64,000 nt of DNA, from contig NZ_FOKW01000002.1 in NCBI RefSeq assembly GCF_900112205.1, positions 372,001 to 436,000 of the forward strand. The letters run 5' to 3'. A program made the translations under genes and the position numbers. Position 1 is the stretch's first letter, and each line of letters begins with the position of its first letter. Source of the DNA: Natronobacterium haloterrestre (GTDB lineage: Archaea; Halobacteriota; Halobacteria; Halobacteriales; Natrialbaceae). This document shows positions 26,184 to 34,284 of this stretch, piece by piece. The notes under the pieces are model-generated. The model was not told the origin of the DNA. It saw nothing but the letters and a program-made list of their open reading frames with translations, and did no database searches.

Positions 26184-27458
26184 GGGATTGACCTCCCAGT
26201 CCTGCACCGCGACCGTCTCTCCCTCGGGAACTCCCTCACGGTCGTCGTCGACGACCACCCAGCCGTCGGCCAGGGCGACGCTCGAGAGCACGCCCGAACC
26301 GCTCGCCCGGGTCGGGATCGCACGGTAATCGGGCCCTTCTTCGCCGTCTCGCTCCTCGAGCCGGACCCGCGCGAACGTTCGCGTTCCGGGCTCGCTCGGG
26401 ATCTTGCGATCGAGGACCGCCGGCGTCGTCGGATGGGGGTCCGGGGTCGTCCCCTCGAGCCAGCGCAGCGTCGGCCGGAGGAACTGGACCGCGTTGACGA
26501 TGCAGGCGACGGGGTAGCCGGGCAGGGCGAGCACCGGCGTCTCCTCGACGATGCCGAGACAGACCGGGTGGCCGGGTTTGAGGCCGACGCCGTGGACGAG
26601 CACCTCGCCGAGGTCGTCGATCACCTCGGGGAGGAGGTCCCGCTCGCCGACCGACGAGCCGCCGGTGGTGACGACGACGTCTTTCGTCAAATCGCGCTGG
26701 ATCGCGACCCGGAGCGACTCGGAGTCGTCGGTGACGACGTCGCGGTAGGTCGCCCGCCCGCCCCACCGCTCGGCCAGCCGTGAGACCGTGAGGCCGTTGG
26801 TCTCGACCACTTCGCCCGGTCCCGGATCGGCGTCGACCAGTTCCTCGCCGGTCGGGATCACGCCGACTGTCGGGCGCTTCGCGACGTCGACCCGGCCGTA
26901 GCCGGCGGAGCGCAACAGCCCCAGGTCCGACGGCCGGAGCCGGTGGCCGGCGTCGTAGAGATGCTGACCCTCCGCGACGTCCTCGCCGATCGGCGCGACG
27001 TTCTCGCCCTCGGCGACGGCGTCCTCGACCTCGACGCCATCCCCGAGTTCCTCGACCCGTTCGATCATCACGACGGCGTTCGTTCCCTCCGGGAGCGCGC
27101 TGCCCGTGTGGACCCGCGCGGCCGCGCCGGGCGGGACGCTGACGTCGTCCTCGGCGCTGCCGGCGACCCGCAGTCGCTCCGGGGAGCGGTCGCTCGCCCC
27201 GAAGGTATCCTCCGCCCGAACGGCGTAGCCGTCCATCGCGGCCCGGCGGTAGTGAGGAACGTTCCGGGCCGACTCGACGGGCGCGGCGAGGACGCGCCCG
27301 TCCGCGCTCGCTACGTCGACCGTCTCGAGGCCCGTCGGCGGGGATTCGTCGGCGTCCAGGCGTTCCTCGAGCGCCGCCCGGAGTTCCCGCCGGGCCTCGT
27401 CGACCGGCGTCCGTACCTTGAACCCGGCGTCGGTTCGTTCGCTATCGGCACCTTTCAT
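26181..27458 (-). CDS. moeA: Molybdopterin molybdenumtransferase MoeA (stand-alone paralogue)
   Basis: A 425-residue MoeA with HYRRAAMDGYAVRAEDTF, VHTGSALPEGTNAVVMIE, VGVIPTGEELV, VVTTGGSSVGERDLL, GVGLKPGHPVCLG and ALPGYPVACIVN covers the full active site. Unlike the copy at 13491-15347 it has no binding-protein-like extension. Archaea with two MoeA proteins may use them for molybdenum and tungsten separately; that assignment is inference here. The ATG at 27456-27458 gives MKGADSERTD. An upstream in-frame start at 27500 would add a tail I do not find convincing. Confidence 0.92.
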   Translation of the reverse strand: MKGADSERTDAGFKVRTPVDEARRELRAALEERLDADESPPTGLETVDVASADGRVLAAPVESARNVPHYRRAAMDGYAVRAEDTFGASDRSPERLRVAGSAEDDVSVPPGAAARVHTGSALPEGTNAVVMIERVEELGDGVEVEDAVAEGENVAPIGEDVAEGQHLYDAGHRLRPSDLGLLRSAGYGRVDVAKRPTVGVIPTGEELVDADPGPGEVVETNGLTVSRLAERWGGRATYRDVVTDDSESLRVAIQRDLTKDVVVTTGGSSVGERDLLPEVIDDLGEVLVHGVGLKPGHPVCLGIVEETPVLALPGYPVACIVNAVQFLRPTLRWLEGTTPDPHPTTPAVLDRKIPSEPGTRTFARVRLEERDGEEGPDYRAIPTRASGSGVLSSVALADGWVVVDDDREGVPEGETVAVQDWEVNP

Positions 27459-27538
27459 ACTCTCACTCGGGTCGTCCGAAGGGAAAAAGCGTCGGGGCAT
27501 CCGCCCGGCGAGGGGACGAATCGACCGCTACCGCGGCC

Positions 27539-27546
27539 TTTTTCGT
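27539..27546 (+). promoter_or_regulatory. TATA-like element for the Hsp20 gene
   Basis: TTTTTCGT lies about 25 bases before the ATG at 27569, which fits a leaderless transcript. Confidence 0.4.
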
Positions 27547-27568
27547 ATCGGCGTTCGAACCAGTAGCT

Positions 27569-28105
27569 ATGTCAGCGCTCCGCGACGCGTTGCGGGACCT
27601 CTCCGAGGACGTTTTCTTCGATCTGCTCGAGAGCGACGACGCCTATCTGCTCGTCGTGGACGTGCCGGGAGTGACCGCCGAATCGATCGACCTCACCATC
27701 GAGGACGGGACCCTGTCGATCGACGCCAGGCGCGTGAAAGACCGGGACGTCCCCGACGAGTACCAGTACATCGAGGAGAACCGGTCGCTGTTTTTCGACG
27801 TCACCCTCCCGATCCCCAAGGACGCGATTCCGGGGAACGCGGAGACGGCGGTCGAGCGGGGCGTCCTCGAGTTGACGCTGCCGAAACGCGGCGGCGGAGA
27901 GACGAAGATCGAAGTGGTCGACGATGCCGACGTCGATTCGTCGGCGACCGGTGCCCGTGACGAGGGGGGCGACGACGGGAACGGAACTGCGGCCCGGGAT
28001 GCGGATACGGATACTGATACGGATACGGATACTGATACGGATGCGAACGGGGGGACGGAGACGGACAACTCCGACGAGACGACCGACGACGCCGAATCGA
28101 GGTGA
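27569..28105 (+). CDS. Hsp20/alpha-crystallin small heat-shock protein
   Basis: The alpha-crystallin domain covers about residues 20-115. YLLVVDVPGVTAESIDLTIED and the signature GVLELTLPKR are visible, and an I-x-V motif (KIEVVD) follows. It should form oligomers that hold unfolding proteins. The C-terminal tail (about 140-178) is an acidic DTDTDTDT tract encoded by eight hexamers at 27998-28045, which looks like replication-slippage growth. The stop overlaps a GTG (GTGA at 28102) that is the probable original start of the next gene. Confidence 0.9.
   Translation: MSALRDALRDLSEDVFFDLLESDDAYLLVVDVPGVTAESIDLTIEDGTLSIDARRVKDRDVPDEYQYIEENRSLFFDVTLPIPKDAIPGNAETAVERGVLELTLPKRGGGETKIEVVDDADVDSSATGARDEGGDDGNGTAARDADTDTDTDTDTDTDANGGTETDNSDETTDDAESR
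27998..28045 (+). repeat. Hexanucleotide tandem repeat inside the Hsp20 gene
   Basis: Eight units of GAT followed by ACG, ACT or GCG run without a break. They encode alternating Asp-Thr (and Asp-Ala) in the C-terminal tail. Copy number is likely to vary between strains. Confidence 0.85.
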
Positions 28106-28171
28106 CCGAGACTGGCCTCCCTCCGAGCGTACAAACGCTTCGTCCTCGTCGCCTGGCAGTTCCTGCCCCTG

Positions 28172-29788
28172 TTGCTCGCCTACGCCCGCGACCGTCGTCG
28201 GTTCCTCCTGTTCGGACGGCCCAGGCGGGTCAGTCCCGAGACGCATCGCCACCGCGCGGAGGTGTTGCTCGAGTCCCTGCTCACCCTCGGGCCGACGTTC
28301 ATCAAACTCGGCCAGCTCCTGTCGACCCGGCCCGACGTCCTGCCCCCCGAGTACATCGACGTCCTCTCGTCGCTACAGGACGACGTCCCGCCGGCCGGCT
28401 GGGACGGTGCGAAACGCGTCCTCGAGGACGAAATCGGGCCGGTCGACGAACGGTTCGCCGCCTTCGACACGGACCCGATCAGCGGCGCGAGTCTCGGACA
28501 GGTCTACCGGGCCCAGCTCGACGACGATGGCGGGACGCGCGACGTCGCCGTCAAGATCCGCCGTCCCGGCGTCGAGGAACTGGTGCAGGCGGACCTGCGG
28601 GTGATCCACTGGTCGCTGCCGGTCCTGCTGTACTTCGTCGACGACGCCCGGTCGTTCTCGCTCGAGAACCTCGCGGACGAGTTCTCGAAGACGATCCGTG
28701 AGGAGATGGACTACCAGCGCGAGGCGGAGATGCTCCGGGAGATCCAGGCCAGCATCGGGACCGACGACCGCTACGTCATCCCGGACGTCGTCGACAGCCA
28801 CTCGGGGCCGCGTGTGCTCACGATGGAATACATCGACGGCACCAAGATCAACGACGTCGAGGAACTCGACCGCAAGGGGATCGACCGCAGCCGAATCGCG
28901 GAGGACCTCCAGTGGGCCTACATGCGGATGATCATCGACGACGGCGTCTTCCACGCCGATCCCCACCCCGGGAATCTGGCCGTGACCGACGAGGGCCGGA
29001 TCGTCTTCTACGACTTCGGGATGTCGGGCCGGGTCGACGAGTTCGTCCAGGACAAGATCGTCGAGTTCTACATCGCGGTCGCGAACCAGGACATCGACGC
29101 CATCCTCGACGCCCTCATCGAGATCGGGACGCTCTCGCCGGAGGCCGACCGGGCGGTGATGGCCGAGGTGATGGAACTGGCGATTCAGGACGCCCGCGGC
29201 GAGGACATCGAGCAGTACCGCGTCCAGCAGATCATCGGGCAGGTCGAGGACTCGATCTACGAGTTCCCCCTGCGGCTGCCGAAGAACCTCGCGCTCGTGT
29301 TGCGGGTCGCGACGGTCGTCGAGGGCGTCTGCGTGACGCTCGATCCCGAGTTCGACTTCATCTCGACGGCGACCGACTACCTGGTCGAGCAGGGGTACCG
29401 CGAGGAGTCGATCCGGCAGTACCTCTCGGAGTCCGGCCAGCAGGTCCGGCGGTCGGCCGAATCGCTGACCCGGATCGCCCCCAAGACGGAACGGGCCCTC
29501 GACCGCCTCGATCGGGACGACCTCTACGTCCGGATCGGCGTCGAGGACTCGAAAAACGTCTTCGAGAATCTGGCGAAACGGCTCATCTACGGGATGTTGC
29601 TCACGATGGGGCTGTTCTCGACCGGCGTGCTGTACGCCCTCGAGGCCCCGGAGGGGTCGATCGTGGCGGCCGTGTTCTCGGCCGTCGTGTTGATCCAGCT
29701 CTACCGGTCGTTCCGGACCCAGCGCGCGCTCGCCGCCCGTCCGCAGTTCACGCGCCAGAACCTCCGGCAGCGACGCCGCGAGGAGTGA
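28172..29788 (+). CDS. UbiB/ABC1 (AarF) family atypical kinase; 5' end disrupted or mis-framed
   Basis: The protein has the family KxGQ motif TFIKLGQLLSTRPDVLPPEY, the A-rich-like SGASLGQVYRA, AVKIRRPGVEEL, the FHADPHPGNL catalytic loop and YDFGMSGR. A hydrophobic C-terminus (GMLLTMGLFSTGVLYAL and AVFSAVVLIQL) gives one or two membrane helices. Members support quinone or isoprenoid lipid metabolism at the membrane. The first usable start in frame is the TTG at 28172. Family homology (SLRAYKRFVLVAWQFLPLL) extends upstream to about 28112 with no start codon other than CTG. The natural start is probably the GTG at 28102, one base out of frame; see findings. Confidence 0.85.
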   Translation: MLAYARDRRRFLLFGRPRRVSPETHRHRAEVLLESLLTLGPTFIKLGQLLSTRPDVLPPEYIDVLSSLQDDVPPAGWDGAKRVLEDEIGPVDERFAAFDTDPISGASLGQVYRAQLDDDGGTRDVAVKIRRPGVEELVQADLRVIHWSLPVLLYFVDDARSFSLENLADEFSKTIREEMDYQREAEMLREIQASIGTDDRYVIPDVVDSHSGPRVLTMEYIDGTKINDVEELDRKGIDRSRIAEDLQWAYMRMIIDDGVFHADPHPGNLAVTDEGRIVFYDFGMSGRVDEFVQDKIVEFYIAVANQDIDAILDALIEIGTLSPEADRAVMAEVMELAIQDARGEDIEQYRVQQIIGQVEDSIYEFPLRLPKNLALVLRVATVVEGVCVTLDPEFDFISTATDYLVEQGYREESIRQYLSESGQQVRRSAESLTRIAPKTERALDRLDRDDLYVRIGVEDSKNVFENLAKRLIYGMLLTMGLFSTGVLYALEAPEGSIVAAVFSAVVLIQLYRSFRTQRALAARPQFTRQNLRQRRREE

Positions 29789-29804
29789 TGCGGATCCCTG
29801 TCCC

Positions 29805-29871
29805 GATGTCCCGGTGCAACTGCCGCCCGGGTCGCGGTCGCGCCGGAACTGACGGACAGTACACCGTACGA
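29805..29871. repeat. Intergenic repeat element, copy B
   Basis: Starts GATGTCCCGGTGCAACTGCC and aligns without gaps to 26117-26183. It lies 16 bases after the UbiB-like gene and before the enolase-superfamily gene. Read on the plus strand both copies encode a similar PGATAA..V.VAPELTD string, but neither has a credible start and stop. Confidence 0.6.
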
Positions 29872-29953
29872 GTCCCGGAGCGCGAACGCGGCGAGGGCCG
29901 ACCGGAATCCGATCCGTGCGAATCCTCTTGTCACTGGCAATCGATGGTTCCGT

Positions 29954-31033
29954 ATGACGTACGATCGACTCGCCGATTTGGGCCTCGAGATCGACGCCGT
30001 CTCGACGGAGCGACTCGAGCGCGACACCTCGAGCGACTTCACCAGGACGACGACGGAGGTACGCCTCGCGGGGCCGTCGGAGGGGACGGCCACGACGGGC
30101 GTCGGCGAGGACGTCACCTACGAGACCGCTGATCACGATCGACTCGCCGAGACCGGACTCCCGGAGAGCGAACTGGTCGGCGAGTTCACCCTCGCGTCGT
30201 TCGCCGACACCGTCGCCGACCTCGATCTCTTTCCCGGGAAGGCGCCCGACCGCGAGGTATTCCGGAACTACCGGCGGTGGGCCGTCGAGAGCGCGGCCCT
30301 GGATCTGGCCTGCCGGCAGGCGGGGACCGACGTCGCGACCGCGCTGGACCGATCACTCGAGCCGGTGTCGTTCGTCGCGAGCACCAGGCTCGGCGACCCG
30401 CCGACGGTCGACCGCCTCGAGCGGTTGCGCGAGCGGGTCCCGGACCTCCAGTTCAAACTCGATCCGACCCCGGAGTGGGACCGTGACCTCGTTGCGACCA
30501 TCGACGACGCCGTCGGGGCCGAGAACGTCCGTATCCTCGATCTGAAAGGGCAGTACGAGGGGACGGACGTCGACGTGCCGGCCGACCCCGATCTGTACGA
30601 ACTCGTCCTCGAGGCGTTCCCGGCCGCCGTCGTCGAGGACCCGGCGCTGACCGGGGAGACGGAACCGCTGTTCGAGGACCCCGACGTCCGCGAGCGGGTC
30701 TCCTGGGACGCGCCGATCCACGGCCTCGAGGACGTCCGGAACCTGCCGTGGGAACCCGAGTGGCTGAACGTCAAACCCTCGCGGTTCGGCTCGCTCGAGT
30801 CGCTGCTCGAGACGATCGAGTACTGCCGGGAGCGGGACGTCTCCCTGTACGGCGGCGGCCAGTTCGAACTCGGCGTCGGTCGCGGCCAGATCCAGACACT
30901 CGCCGCGCTGTTCTACCCCGACGAACCCAACGACGTCGCGCCCGGCGTCTACAACGACCCCGCGGTCGCGGACGACCTGCCGACGAGCCCGCTCGCGACG
31001 CCGGCCGACCCAACTGGGTTCCGCTGGGAGTGA
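29954..31033 (+). CDS. Enolase-superfamily (mandelate racemase/muconate cycloisomerase-like) protein
   Basis: The 359-residue protein has a capping N-terminal domain and then barrel elements: LQFKLDPTPEWD near residue 180, a metal-ligand-like VRILDLKGQYEG near 200, VVEDPALTGETEP near 235 and LNVKPSRFGSLE near 280. The C-terminus has LYGGGQFELGVGRGQIQ. The usual KxK and three carboxylate ligands are only partly recognisable, so the reaction cannot be assigned and reduced activity is possible. It is followed after 205 bases by the zinc dehydrogenase, which has its own promoter. Confidence 0.75.
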   Translation: MTYDRLADLGLEIDAVSTERLERDTSSDFTRTTTEVRLAGPSEGTATTGVGEDVTYETADHDRLAETGLPESELVGEFTLASFADTVADLDLFPGKAPDREVFRNYRRWAVESAALDLACRQAGTDVATALDRSLEPVSFVASTRLGDPPTVDRLERLRERVPDLQFKLDPTPEWDRDLVATIDDAVGAENVRILDLKGQYEGTDVDVPADPDLYELVLEAFPAAVVEDPALTGETEPLFEDPDVRERVSWDAPIHGLEDVRNLPWEPEWLNVKPSRFGSLESLLETIEYCRERDVSLYGGGQFELGVGRGQIQTLAALFYPDEPNDVAPGVYNDPAVADDLPTSPLATPADPTGFRWE

Positions 31034-31193
31034 GAGTCGAGCGGTCGCTGTGACTCGGGGGATTCCACCGGTTCACGGCGGTCCCGCGACGGACTCGGGG
31101 TCACCCCGTTTATCAAGCGATAGAGGAGAATACCTCGGGATGGAATCCCGAATCGATTCACCGATTTCGACTGGTAGTTCGCCGTGAAATAGG

Positions 31194-31199
31194 TTTATA
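31194..31199 (+). promoter_or_regulatory. TATA box for the zinc dehydrogenase gene
   Basis: TTTATA lies about 40 bases upstream of the ATG at 31239. A GGGTGGTGACC stretch close to the start could act as Shine-Dalgarno, so this gene probably has a short leader. The same spot holds a GTGGT-g-ACCAC palindrome at 31226-31236. Confidence 0.5.
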
Positions 31200-31238
31200 C
31201 CCCACCTTGGTATGGATTGCCCTGGGTGGTGACCACAT

Positions 31239-32414
31239 ATGTCAATGCAAGCGGTGGTATACCAAGGCGAATACGACGTCGCCGTCGAGGAGGTAGACGA
31301 ACCGGAGATCGAACACCCGAACGACGTGATCGTCGACATCACGACGTCGTGCATCTGCGGGTCGGACCTGCACATGTACGAGGGGCGGACGGCCGCCGAG
31401 CCGGGGATCGTCTTCGGCCACGAGAACATGGGGGTCGTCTCAGAGACCGGCGACGCGGTCTCGACGCTCGAGGAGGGCGACCGCGTCGTCATGCCGTTCA
31501 ACGTCTCCTGCGGGTTCTGTCAGAACTGTGAGGAGGGGTACACCGGCTTCTGTACCAACGTCAACCCGGGCTTCGCCGGCGGTGCCTACGGCTACGTCGC
31601 GATGGGACCGTACCCGGGCGGACAGGCCGAGAAACTGCGCGTCCCGTACGCCGACCACAACGCGCTGAAACTCCCGGAGGGACGGACCCACGAGGACGCC
31701 TTCGCGCTGCTGGCGGACATCTTCCCGACGGGCTGGCACGGAACCCGGCTGGCGAACCTCCAGCCCGGCGAATCGATCGCCGTCTTCGGCGGCGGACCAG
31801 TGGGGCTGATGGCGGCCTACAGCGCGAAGCTCCAGGGGGCCTCGGAGATCTACGTCGTCGACCAGGTGCCGTCGCGACTCGAACTGGCCCAGAAACATTG
31901 CGACGCGCGAACGATCGACTTCCGGGAGGGCGACCCCGTCGAGCAGATCATCGACGAGCACGGCGGCGAGGTCGACAAGGGAGTCGACGCGGTCGGCTAC
32001 CAGGCGACCGACCCGAAGGACGTCGACGAGGACACCGAGGACTACGCGTACGACCCCGCCAAGGAGAACCCGGCGGTGGTCATCAACAACCTCATCCGCG
32101 TGGTCCGGCCGACCGGCGAACTCGGGATCCCGGGGCTGTACGTCCCCGAGGACCCCGGCGCGCCGGACGAGATGGCCGCCCAGGGCCGACTGGGCATCGA
32201 CTTCGGGAAGCTCTTCGAGAAGGGCCAGAAGCTCGGCACCGGCCAGTGTAACGTCAAGTCGTACAATCGGTACCTTCGAGACATGATCATCGAGGGCCGC
32301 GCGGACCCGAGCTGGGTCGTCTCCCACCGGGTCAGTCTCGAGGAGGCCCCGGAGATGTACGAGAAGTTCGACGAGCGCGAGGAGGGCGTGACGAAAGTCC
32401 TGCTCGAGCCGTAA
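31239..32414 (+). CDS. Zinc-dependent dehydrogenase, glutathione-independent formaldehyde dehydrogenase type
   Basis: This is a medium-chain dehydrogenase. CICGSDLHMYEG and FGHENMG supply catalytic zinc ligands, and SCGFCQNCEEGYTGFC supplies the four-Cys structural zinc. VFGGGPVGLMAAY is the NAD-binding Rossmann motif. The long insert at about residues 245-270 (DPKDVDEDTEDYAYDPAKENP) and NNLIRVVRPTGELGIPGLYVPEDPG are typical of the fdhA subfamily, which oxidises formaldehyde (dismutation in Pseudomonas) without glutathione. Substrate assignment is by family only. A TTTTTT tract follows the stop. Confidence 0.88.
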   Translation: MSMQAVVYQGEYDVAVEEVDEPEIEHPNDVIVDITTSCICGSDLHMYEGRTAAEPGIVFGHENMGVVSETGDAVSTLEEGDRVVMPFNVSCGFCQNCEEGYTGFCTNVNPGFAGGAYGYVAMGPYPGGQAEKLRVPYADHNALKLPEGRTHEDAFALLADIFPTGWHGTRLANLQPGESIAVFGGGPVGLMAAYSAKLQGASEIYVVDQVPSRLELAQKHCDARTIDFREGDPVEQIIDEHGGEVDKGVDAVGYQATDPKDVDEDTEDYAYDPAKENPAVVINNLIRVVRPTGELGIPGLYVPEDPGAPDEMAAQGRLGIDFGKLFEKGQKLGTGQCNVKSYNRYLRDMIIEGRADPSWVVSHRVSLEEAPEMYEKFDEREEGVTKVLLEP

Positions 32415-32428
32415 GCGGCGATCCCTCG

Positions 32429-32434
32429 TTTTTT
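32429..32434 (+). terminator. T-tract terminator after the zinc dehydrogenase
   Basis: A TTTTTT run begins 15 bases after the stop in otherwise GC-rich DNA, between convergent genes. Confidence 0.35.
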
Positions 32435-32453
32435 CGGCCGACGCGACCGGGAG

Positions 32454-32621
32454 TCAGGTCCGGAGCCACGCCCGGGGGTGTTCGGCGCGGAGGTGGTCCT
32501 GGTAGCGTCGGATCAGTGCGGGGTAGGAATCATCGACGGCGTACCAGTCGCAGTGCGTACAGCCGCGGGCGACGGAATCGTTCGGACTGCGGACGTACCC
32601 GCCGTTCAGGGGTCGATCCAT
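32454..32621 (-). CDS. Zinc-finger-like mini-protein
   Basis: The 55-residue product has SVARGCTHCDWYAVDD followed by RRYQDHLRAEHPRAW, giving a CxxC...HxxxxH arrangement that should bind one zinc ion. I chose the ATG at 32619-32621 (MDRPLNGGYV); an ATG three codons upstream is possible. Haloarchaea encode many such small zinc proteins of unknown function. It sits close to another CxxC mini-protein and to a COG0523 metal chaperone. Confidence 0.65.
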   Translation of the reverse strand: MDRPLNGGYVRSPNDSVARGCTHCDWYAVDDSYPALIRRYQDHLRAEHPRAWLRT

Positions 32622-32719
32622 GGCCGCCATAGGCGGGTAGCGAACTTGAATGACAGGCCTGCTTCCGTGGGTCGATCGCAAACGCTTAGCGCCGGGCCGT
32701 CGAAGTAACCGGTGCGCGG

Positions 32720-32878
32720 ATGTGCATCTACTGTACCTACCGGGAACGGGACGGCTGGGCCACCCTCCTCGAGTACGACGACGTCTACCAGGAGGCGATG
32801 GCCGCCGACGCGACCACCGAGTCGACCCACGGTTTCCACGACTCGTGGGACGACCTCAAGGACGAACTGGCGCTGTGA
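32720..32878 (+). CDS. CxxC mini-protein, function unknown
   Basis: This 52-residue frame starts at an ATG at 32720 and ends in TGA at 32876-32878. It begins MCIYCTYRERDGWATLLEYD and continues acidic to HDSWDDLKDELAL. The N-terminal CxxC, the acidic composition and the GC-rich third positions resemble real haloarchaeal small proteins. The gene is divergent from the zinc-finger mini-protein. No family is recognised and I infer only metal or redox binding. Confidence 0.55.
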   Translation: MCIYCTYRERDGWATLLEYDDVYQEAMAADATTESTHGFHDSWDDLKDELAL

Positions 32879-32953
32879 GGGGCGGGCCGGGTGCCACTGT
32901 CGGCGTCCGACTCGAGGGAGAACCGGCGGACCGAGACCGCCGGCGTCGCCGGC

Positions 32954-34069
32954 TCAGATGGGGAACGGGTCGGGCGCGTCCGCCGGTACCCTATCGGGAT
33001 CGGTCAGGCACGCGTCCAGTTCCTCGCGGATCCCGTCCTCGTCCATGCCGCGACCGATGAAGACAAGCCGCGTCCGGCGGTCGTCGTCCGGCGCCCACTC
33101 GCCGATCGGGCCGGCCTGCACCGACGGGCCGGCCTGGCTGAGTCCGATCACCTCGTCCCGCCCGGCGACGTCGCAGACCCCCTTCGCGCGGACGATCGAG
33201 CCGTCCCACTCCTCGAGCCAGTCGCCGAATCGCTCGGGGTGGAAGGGCCGGTCGGCGGTGTAGACGAACGAGGTCACGCCGTGGCGTTCCGCGGGGGACG
33301 GTTCGTGGCCGTGGTCGTGATCATGTCCCTCGCCGTGGGCGTGCCCCGCGAGGCGACGCTTCCAGCCCGGCGAACGCTTCGCCGCCTCGAAGTCGAACCG
33401 CCCCGTGTCCAGCACGCGCTCGGGATCGACGTCCGAATACGTCGTGCGGAGCCGCTCGGCGGTCGGCTGGAGTTCGGCCACGACCGCCTCGATCTCCTCG
33501 AGGACGTCGTCGGGCACCATGTCGCACTTGTTCAGCAGCAACACGTCGCAGAACTCGATTCCCTCGACGAGCACTTCGCCGAGCGGACGTCCGGGGTCGG
33601 CGTCGGGGTCCGTGTCGGCGTCCCCCGGAAGCGACTCCCCCGCGTCGAATTCCTTCCAGAAGCCGTAGGTGTCGAGGACGGTCACCATCGTGTCCAGTCG
33701 GAACCGCTCCGTCGGGTCGATCGACGACTCCTCGGTCCCCTCCGTGAACACCCGTGCGATCGGGATCGGTTCGCTGATCCCCGAGGCCTCGACCAGCAGG
33801 TAGTCGAAGTTCCGTACCCGCGCGAGGCGGTCGGCCTCGGAGAGGAGGTCCCCCTGCAGCCGACAGCAGATACAGCCGTTCGAGAGGTCGACGATCCCCT
33901 CCGCCTCGTTCTCCCGGGCGATGAGGTCCGCGTCGACGTTGACCTCCCCCATGTCGTTGACGATCACCGCGACCTCGAGCCCCCGTTCGTTCGACAGCAG
34001 GTGGTTGACGAGCGTCGTCTTCCCCGCCCCAAGGGTACCGCTGACCACCGTCACCGGAATTCGCGTCAT
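32954..34069 (-). CDS. COG0523 (CobW/ZigA-like) metal-chaperone GTPase
   Basis: The 371-residue protein starts with VTVVSGTLGAGKTTLVNHLL (Walker A). The CxCC metal motif follows in LSNGCICCRLQGDLL, then the Walker-B-like LLVEASGISEP and the guanine-specificity motif LLLNKCD. A His-rich loop, HAHGEGHDHDHGHE (about residues 250-263), sits before the C-terminal CobW domain and should bind zinc or another transition metal. GTP hydrolysis is used to deliver metal to client proteins. The client is unknown. I chose the ATG at 34067-34069 because upstream sequence is non-conserved. Confidence 0.88.
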   Translation of the reverse strand: MTRIPVTVVSGTLGAGKTTLVNHLLSNERGLEVAVIVNDMGEVNVDADLIARENEAEGIVDLSNGCICCRLQGDLLSEADRLARVRNFDYLLVEASGISEPIPIARVFTEGTEESSIDPTERFRLDTMVTVLDTYGFWKEFDAGESLPGDADTDPDADPGRPLGEVLVEGIEFCDVLLLNKCDMVPDDVLEEIEAVVAELQPTAERLRTTYSDVDPERVLDTGRFDFEAAKRSPGWKRRLAGHAHGEGHDHDHGHEPSPAERHGVTSFVYTADRPFHPERFGDWLEEWDGSIVRAKGVCDVAGRDEVIGLSQAGPSVQAGPIGEWAPDDDRRTRLVFIGRGMDEDGIREELDACLTDPDRVPADAPDPFPI

Positions 34070-34284
34070 GGTATTCCGTGTCAACGGACGCCGATAAGAA
34101 CCTGTGCCCCAACGCCCGGGGCGGGTCGCTCGCCGTCGATCGGTCGACCGGTCGCCCTCGAGTCCATCTTTCCCAGGGCCGTCGACTCGGCTCACGAGAC
34201 ACGTACGCGACCACCGACGCACACGCGGGTCCGCCCGGGGACCCGTGCCATGGGGTTTAGGTGTCCGCCCCCGAACCGGGAGGT

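Noticed and set aside
31226-31236. GTGGT-g-ACCAC palindrome as an operator of the zinc dehydrogenase
   Set aside because: It overlaps the likely ribosome-binding sequence just before the start and has only five-base arms, so chance or translation signals explain it as well.
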